Below, in pieces: positions 58,376 to 64,000 of a stretch of DNA of 64,000 nucleotides (its first letter is position 1; the number at the start of each line of letters is the position of its first letter). The notes beneath the pieces were generated by a model, which saw only the letters and a program-made list of their open reading frames with translations, was not told the origin of the DNA and ran no database searches. The DNA comes from Lineus longissimus (Eukaryota; Nemertea; Pilidiophora; Heteronemertea; Lineidae), in NCBI RefSeq assembly GCF_910592395.1, contig NC_088322.1, positions 7,251,431-7,315,430 on the forward strand, written 5' to 3'. The position numbers were made by a program, and so were the translations under genes.

Positions 58376-60735
58376 TGTAATTACAAACGGCGTACCACTT
58401 TAAAAATCAAAGGTGATCATTTGTATGGGTCACCTGGTAGATTGGCGTCAACGATGACAAAATGTACCTGGTTTACTCACCAAAGGGATACGACTGTTAA
58501 TCAGAACTGACATACCAAAACGGGATATCCAATTGAACAAAGCCACTGTATAATGGCACAAGCCTCCTGGAGGGATGTGCTGACACACATTCATCAGCCT
58601 CCCTTGACGGAACTAGCAATGTACAAGTCGACACCGCCGGGGAAAAAAACTATCATAAAGGAATTCTTACTGAGTGATGCATAATGCAGTAAGCTGCTTG
58701 TATAAGATGAAACAATGCAAGGTAGATAAGAAATCACGCTGCTGGTAGCCTTCTTTATAGCCGCTATATCTAATCTCTGCAAAGCCAGATTGGTAACTAT
58801 ACAGTTAAATATGAGGTTGCTTTGTGTACACCTCGGTACGTTTAACGTGTTGCTGCAGCAATAGGCGAAATGGCACAAATAAAGGACTAGATATTGTTGC
58901 CTTTCGAAAAAGGAACCATCACGGTACCGCTTTCAGTGTGTGACAGAACTTCCGAACACAACTATATCGGGTTCCCACTCCCAGAAACAAAAACGTCCAT
59001 TTTTTGACTTAGTGTAATGTCTCAATTACTTGAGAGCCAATATCTTTGAAACTTCTCAGTACCATTTTTTGGATATTAAGAGGAGATATAAAACCCGAGA
59101 GAGCTGCTCAAGACAAACATCCAAGTCAAAAATACAAGGGACTATAGGATCTCGGAGCCTTGTGTGATAAGTTAAATATCAGCTCGATATGAATGGTTTA
59201 TGTAGTCACTGGTCCCAATCACCTTATTAGACAGACATGGGGCATGCCGTGCCAAATCTCATCCCGCTATTTTCCCCTTAGGGGTTTCCATTTAGCAACG
59301 ATCTCGACTGACTTTCATTGAACAAACACAAAATGATAACTCATCGCAGAAGCTGGCATCGATATTCGTCCCCTTTCTCTGAGAATTTTTTTCTTGTAAT
59401 GTGATTATTAAGTTTTCTCTCTCAACAAGGCTAATTCTAAATTGATTACAATATTGTCTTCAAGCAGCTTTTCTGTTAAGTCTCAGTTTTGCCAAGTGGC
59501 AGTGCCTTGATAGCCATCTGCGCCAAGCGCGTTTTGCGGCCAAGCCGGATGCCGAATGATTTCAAAACCGAGTCGGTTAAGGGATCGTTGAAAGATGAAT
59601 TTGAGTTTAGTTTTAAGAGGTTAGTTCCGTTGGTATTGGCTGATCTAAAGTCTGAATATTGCGTCCCAGCGTGCTAGCTTGAAGTGAAAACGTAACTTAG
59701 TCAAAAAAAAATTGTTTTCACGAATTCAAGGTTGTTTAAGTTTGGTCTATTGCTGGTGACCAGATTCCATGGCCAATTGACAAACGTTCAGTTACTGCGC
59801 CATGTGTTGTGCAAAATAACTGTGATATTTGCTTTCCGCTGAATTATGAGGCAAGGCCGAAATGTTCAACGTACTCTCTACTATACAACAGTAGAGCATT
59901 TCACTGTTGTCGATATCGCATTAAACAGTGAACATTTTACTGTGTGTTTGCTTTTGCGCACATTCTCTGCGCAACGAAGAATACCATTGAATATTATATA
60001 AATATTGCATGTCAAGCCATAGAATAGTCAAAATTATTTGTCAGGTAAAAAATTATTTCACGAGGCTTTGCGAATCGGCCCAGCAGGTTTTGCACAGCGA
60101 CCCAAACCACTGTCAAAGTGATTTTTAATCGGCGGATACGCAAATCATGTATGGAGCCAAGACGTGTAACAGTGTGTCTGTGTGTTTACATTAGCAGACG
60201 ATGTTTGTTTGAAGCGAGTCCAGGCCCAACTTGAATGCCTTGTACTTTCTGTTCGTGGATGTAACAGTCCCACCCAATGCAACCTACCTACTTTGTGGGT
60301 GTAATTCAAGACCCTGACAGTATCACTGTGCAACTTCCTGGCTTAAAACGCCGTAAATATGCTGTTTTTTATCGCCGATTTCGTCGAAATCTTAATGGCC
60401 GCCATTTGCAATATCGCGTCATCGATGACGTCAGCCGTGGAATAATGCCGTGGAATAGTCAAAATTATCGCATGGCACGTGGTCGTGAATGACGCGACGT
60501 GATTGGCTCACATACTAATGAGGTATGATAATCTGGAATATTGTTGAATGACCACGTGTTTTTAATTTGTTCTATATATAGTTTTTGACTGTAGCCGAAT
60601 AGACAATTTGAACTTGAAATTTTGACTCTTTTATTTCATTTTAGCAGTGAGGATGGGTGGCTACAGGCGGTATCATTTCCAACAACATGTCACAATAAGA
60701 TACCTTTTTCCCCTATGTGCCAGGAGTATGAGGGG
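58376..60735. other. No gene recognised
   Basis: An ORF at 59489-59677 starts with TTG and one at 60277-60492 overlaps low-information repeat-like sequence (GCCGCCATTTGCAATATCGC). The phrase GAATAGTCAAAATTAT occurs at about 60025 and 60454. None is convincing as a gene. Confidence 0.45.
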
Positions 60736-60738
60736 TTG

Positions 60739-61778
60739 GGGCGGTTAGGTCCTCTCATTCCCAGCCGCCAGTCACAATCTGGTAAATTTTTGTCTCAAGT
60801 ATGAATTTTGGCAATGATTATGGGTCGGGGTCCTATCATTCCCAGCCGCGAGTCACAATCTGGTAACTTTTTGTCTCACGTATGAAATTTGGCAGTGATC
60901 ATGGGTCGGGGTCCTATCATTCACAGCCACGAGTCGCAATCTGGTAACTTTTTGTCTCACATATAAAGTTTGGCAGTGATCATGGGTCGGGGTCCTATCA
61001 TTCACAGCCACAACTCACAATCTGGTAACTTTTTGTCTCACATATAAAGATTGGCAGTGGTCACGGGTCGGGGTCCAATCATTCCCAGCCGTAAGTCACA
61101 ATCAGGTAACTTTTTGTCTCACATATAAAGTTTGGCAGTGATCAGGGGTCAGGGTCCTATCATTCACAGCCACGAGTCACAATCTGGTAACTTTTTGTCT
61201 CACATATAAAGTTTGGCAGTGATCATGGGTCGGGGTCCTATCGTTCCCAGCCACGAGTCACAATCAGGTAACTTTTTGCCTCACGTATGAAGTTTGGCAG
61301 TGATCATGGGTCGGGGTCCTATCATTCACAGCCACGAGTCACAATCTGGTAACTTTTTGTCTCACGTATGAAGTTTGGCAGTGATCATGGGTCGGGGTCC
61401 TATCATTCACAGCCACGAGTCACAATCTGGTAACTTTTTGTCTCACATATGAAGTTTGGCAGTGATCATGGTTCGGGGTCCTATCATTCCCAGTCACGAG
61501 TCACCATCTGGTAACTTTTTTTCTCACGTATGAAGTTTGGCAGTGATCATGTTCGGGGTCCTATCATTCACAGCCACGAGTCACAATCTGGTAACTTTTT
61601 GTCTCACATATAAAGTTTGGCAGTGGTCATGGGTCGGGGTCCCATCATTCCGAGCCGTAAGTCACAATCAGGTAACTTTTTGTCTCACATATAAAGTTTG
61701 GCAGTGATCAGGGGTCAGGGTCCTATCATTCACAGCCACGAGTCACAATCTGGTAACTTTTTGTCTCACGTATGGGCC
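60739..61778 (+). repeat. Minisatellite, 81-bp unit, about 13 copies
   Basis: Units begin GGGTCGGGGTCCTATCATTC and contain AGTCACAATCTGGTAACTTT and TTTGGCAGTGATCAT. The first unit (60739-60822) is the most diverged; later units differ by a few bases, with variants CACGTATGAAG and CACATATAAAG alternating. Every plus-strand frame has a stop, so it is not coding. Confidence 0.95.
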
Positions 61779-63050
61779 CACTCATTGTTAGTTCAAGAAG
61801 CGGATAATAGACGGCGAAAGCATCTGGCCAACTGTGAACTGTCCACTGTGTAAGCGGAAAATGGAGACAGTGAAGAGTTCACTGTTTTGTGCGGAGCATG
61901 CTCTGAAATGTTAGATACCAGTCAGATTTCCGCCAAAAGACAAGACAAAGTTCTTCAACGTGTTTGTTGCCAGAAGAAATAATAAATATGAATTATATGA
62001 CGACACCGTGATTAAAAGGATGTTTTCTAGTCGGAGATCACTTACAATCCTGGCAGGTTCAAGTGGTTTTCCCGAGCGAGTAGTTGAAGTGATCGCATGG
62101 GGAAACCTTGTTGAAGTAGATGACGTTGTTCCCGACATGGAGTCGCAACCGGAGTCGCGTCGGGGCCGACCATAACCTTAATAGTTGCGAATTTGAGGGT
62201 AAACTTCATATGATATGCGAACTCGAGAATCGACTGGAAACCATTAGCCATTCGTTCAGAAACCAGTAATATATACATCCCAAGATAACCGCATCTCATA
62301 ATCGATTTGACTTGGTGTGCAGATTGATATTCAAGACGGATACTGGGGCTTAATTCCAGAACAACTTCGCAATTAATTGAAATCTCACGAAGTGCGCCCT
62401 CGGGAAAAACACGAGTTTACTTACATATTAATACAGTGATACGCGTTTAAAAATGTCAACTGGTATTTTAACGACATCACCAATTATAAATACTAACCAA
62501 TGCCACTCAGCGTGGTGTCAAAATCTTGTCTCGTAGAAATGACCACAGCATAGCAAAAGTACGAAGTAAAATTCTCGCCTTTTTGCAATCGAGTCTGGCG
62601 TATCTTTGCGAAACGAGGAGCTGATGTATTATTAGGTTAAAAGATTGTAGAATGTCAATGGAACGTAATGAAGAAGAAGGAGAAAGTATTCGCAGAGGTC
62701 ACGTAAAGGGACTCGAGACCTCTTTGGATTTCTTGCTCCCTCTTCTACCTGAACCCTTTTACAATACTTTGACCCCTCACTCTCAATTGATTTAGTGGCC
62801 TGTGATTATAGACTAGGTACCTGTCCTGCTGGCCCCGGCTTTAAATTCCCTCAACAACAATGTCTTATGAGAAAAAGGGGCTTAGGGCTTAAGTTGGTGA
62901 TAGCAGCTGCAGGTGTCTTTCATAATCCTCCAGATATACATACATTACCCTTGGGGACACCAAGGTCGTTTCATGTTTCAAAGGAATCCAACGCACATTA
63001 CTATCAATATATGTTTTTGAGAGGAGGCATTTTGGAACTTGGCTTTATAT
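61779..63050. other. No gene recognised
   Basis: Short ORFs at 61911-62175 on both strands and one at 62795-63082 that starts with GTG and runs into the foldback element. No domain seen. Confidence 0.5.
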
Positions 63051-63054
63051 ATTT

Positions 63055-63430
63055 CAGGGCCCGGTTGTTCAAAAGAAGTTAAATTTCATTGATGTTAAGT
63101 TAAATATCAACGTTAAATTCCTTAACTTGGCGTTAGCTAACTTGGCGTTAAATTTAAATTTAAATTTCGAAAAACTCCCTCAACAGGAAAAAGTGCCAAG
63201 TTGGCAGACGCCATCTTGAATTGGCTGCTAACGCCAAGTTAAGGATAACGTTAGATTTAACTTAGGGTTTTAGGTAAGTTAAATCTAACGTTAAAGATAG
63301 CGCCAATGTTAGGCTAATATTGTTTGAACAACTCAAAATAAAACTTGACGTTATCTTAACGCCAAGTTAGGAATTTTAACGTTAAGTTATCTTTAAAAAT
63401 ATATTTCTTCTTTTGAACAACCGGGCCCTG
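63055..63430. mobile_element. Foldback element with GGTTGTTCAAAAG ends, copy 2
   Basis: A 376-bp element with perfect terminal inverted repeats of at least 24 bases beginning CAGGGCCCGGTTGTTCAAAA. The interior is built of GTTAAGTTAAATNNAACGTT-like words in both orientations. It shares its ends, but not its interior, with 31246-31542. No target duplication was seen. Confidence 0.8.
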
Positions 63431-64000
63431 GAGTACGGTGGCTGGGAAAGGACACCACGTGATTATTTGTTTAAAAGGGAAACATTTTATTACCTTGATC
63501 GAGATTATAAGACCATCAATCGAGATAGTTCAGGATCTTTTTCATGTTTAACAAAATAAATCATGTCTTATACCAGCCACCGTGGGAGGGAGTTGATTTA
63601 TGGTCACGATATTCATATATAGGTAGGTGTACGTCACATCAAATTTCCTTTACGTGAGTGGCAAAATGCAATTATTCGGAAATCGAAATCCGAAACAAAA
63701 GGTTTTAGGGTGACTTACAAACTTATTTTATGTCGCTAACCCTGATCGTCAACCTTGCACTAGAAGCCGGTGTTATAACTTTGACCTGTTATAAAACTTC
63801 GATTATTGCCTTTTGGCTTTTTTTAACAATGAACGTGGTTAAAACCAAACAGCATAATGATGTTAAACTACAACATATCGTTTTGATCTGCGAGCATGTT
63901 ACTGAGGCGATGAACAGCCAGCAGCCACGGACCACAGGTCCGGACCCATCCAATTGTAGTGTTACAGACTTTGATCGGGCAATTATTGATTACCAGCAGT
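63431..64000. other. No gene recognised
   Basis: No ORF above 60 codons and no recognised repeat to the window end. Confidence 0.5.

Noticed and set aside
60277-60492. 71-codon ORF beginning MQPTYFVGVIQDPD
   Set aside because: The second half is repeat-like (GCCGCCATTTGCAATATCGC) and nothing indicates exon borders.
1-64000. CRISPR arrays, prokaryotic operons or phage-like modules
   Set aside because: No regularly spaced direct repeats with unique spacers and no closely packed ORFs. The tandem arrays here have no spacers and the coding style is eukaryotic.

Overview
This 64 kb window looks like gene-poor nuclear DNA of a marine invertebrate animal. The evidence is the absence of dense bacterial-type coding, intron-type splice signals, a DIRS-type (tyrosine-recombinase) retrotransposon, tRNA-headed SINEs, several MITE families, and a dispersed repeat beginning TTTTTAGCTCAC and ending GGGCCTCTTGTT. 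From memory, that last repeat style is common in molluscs and other lophotrochozoans; I cannot name the species. Most of the sequence is repeats and unannotated intergenic or intronic DNA. Very little can be called a gene with confidence.

Layout. 1-3200 is the 3' part of a decayed DIRS-like element: RT end, RNase H, tyrosine recombinase and an inverted-repeat terminus. 4.65-4.99 kb is a short tandem repeat, 8.06-8.50 kb a PIF/Harbinger-like MITE, and 10.6-10.8 kb a LINE tail. 11.37-23.64 kb (arm A) and 34.82-39.72 kb (arm B) are the two arms of an old inverted segmental duplication, about 10-12% diverged by eye, with an 11 kb spacer. Arm A alone holds the best gene candidate, on the minus strand: a 331-codon terminal exon at 15737-14742, with two phase-compatible candidate upstream exons at 18077-17962 and 18809-18692. 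A repeat has inserted between its stop codon and its AATAAA signal. Both arms share a 105-bp tract with one silent difference that encodes a membrane segment (21244-21348 and 36623-36727), and a 95-codon ORF (21755-22042 and 35908-36195).

The spacer (23.6-34.8 kb) holds two of the three copies of a TA-flanked MITE, a GGGCCCGGTTGTTCAAA-type foldback element, a SINE and a modular TTTTTAGCTCAC repeat with a GTC microsatellite. From 39.7 kb to the end there are further repeats: a 200-bp family of five copies (one split by the PIF-like MITE), a SINE carrying an internal hairpin, foldbacks at 48.8 and 52.7 kb, a polypurine tract at 55.7 kb, an 81-bp minisatellite at 60.7-61.8 kb and a second foldback element at 63.1-63.4 kb.

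No operon-like or pathway-level gene set is visible. The notable biology is structural: an inverted duplication whose two arms have evolved differently, nested insertions that can be checked against empty sites, and a few probable exons inside repeat-rich DNA.
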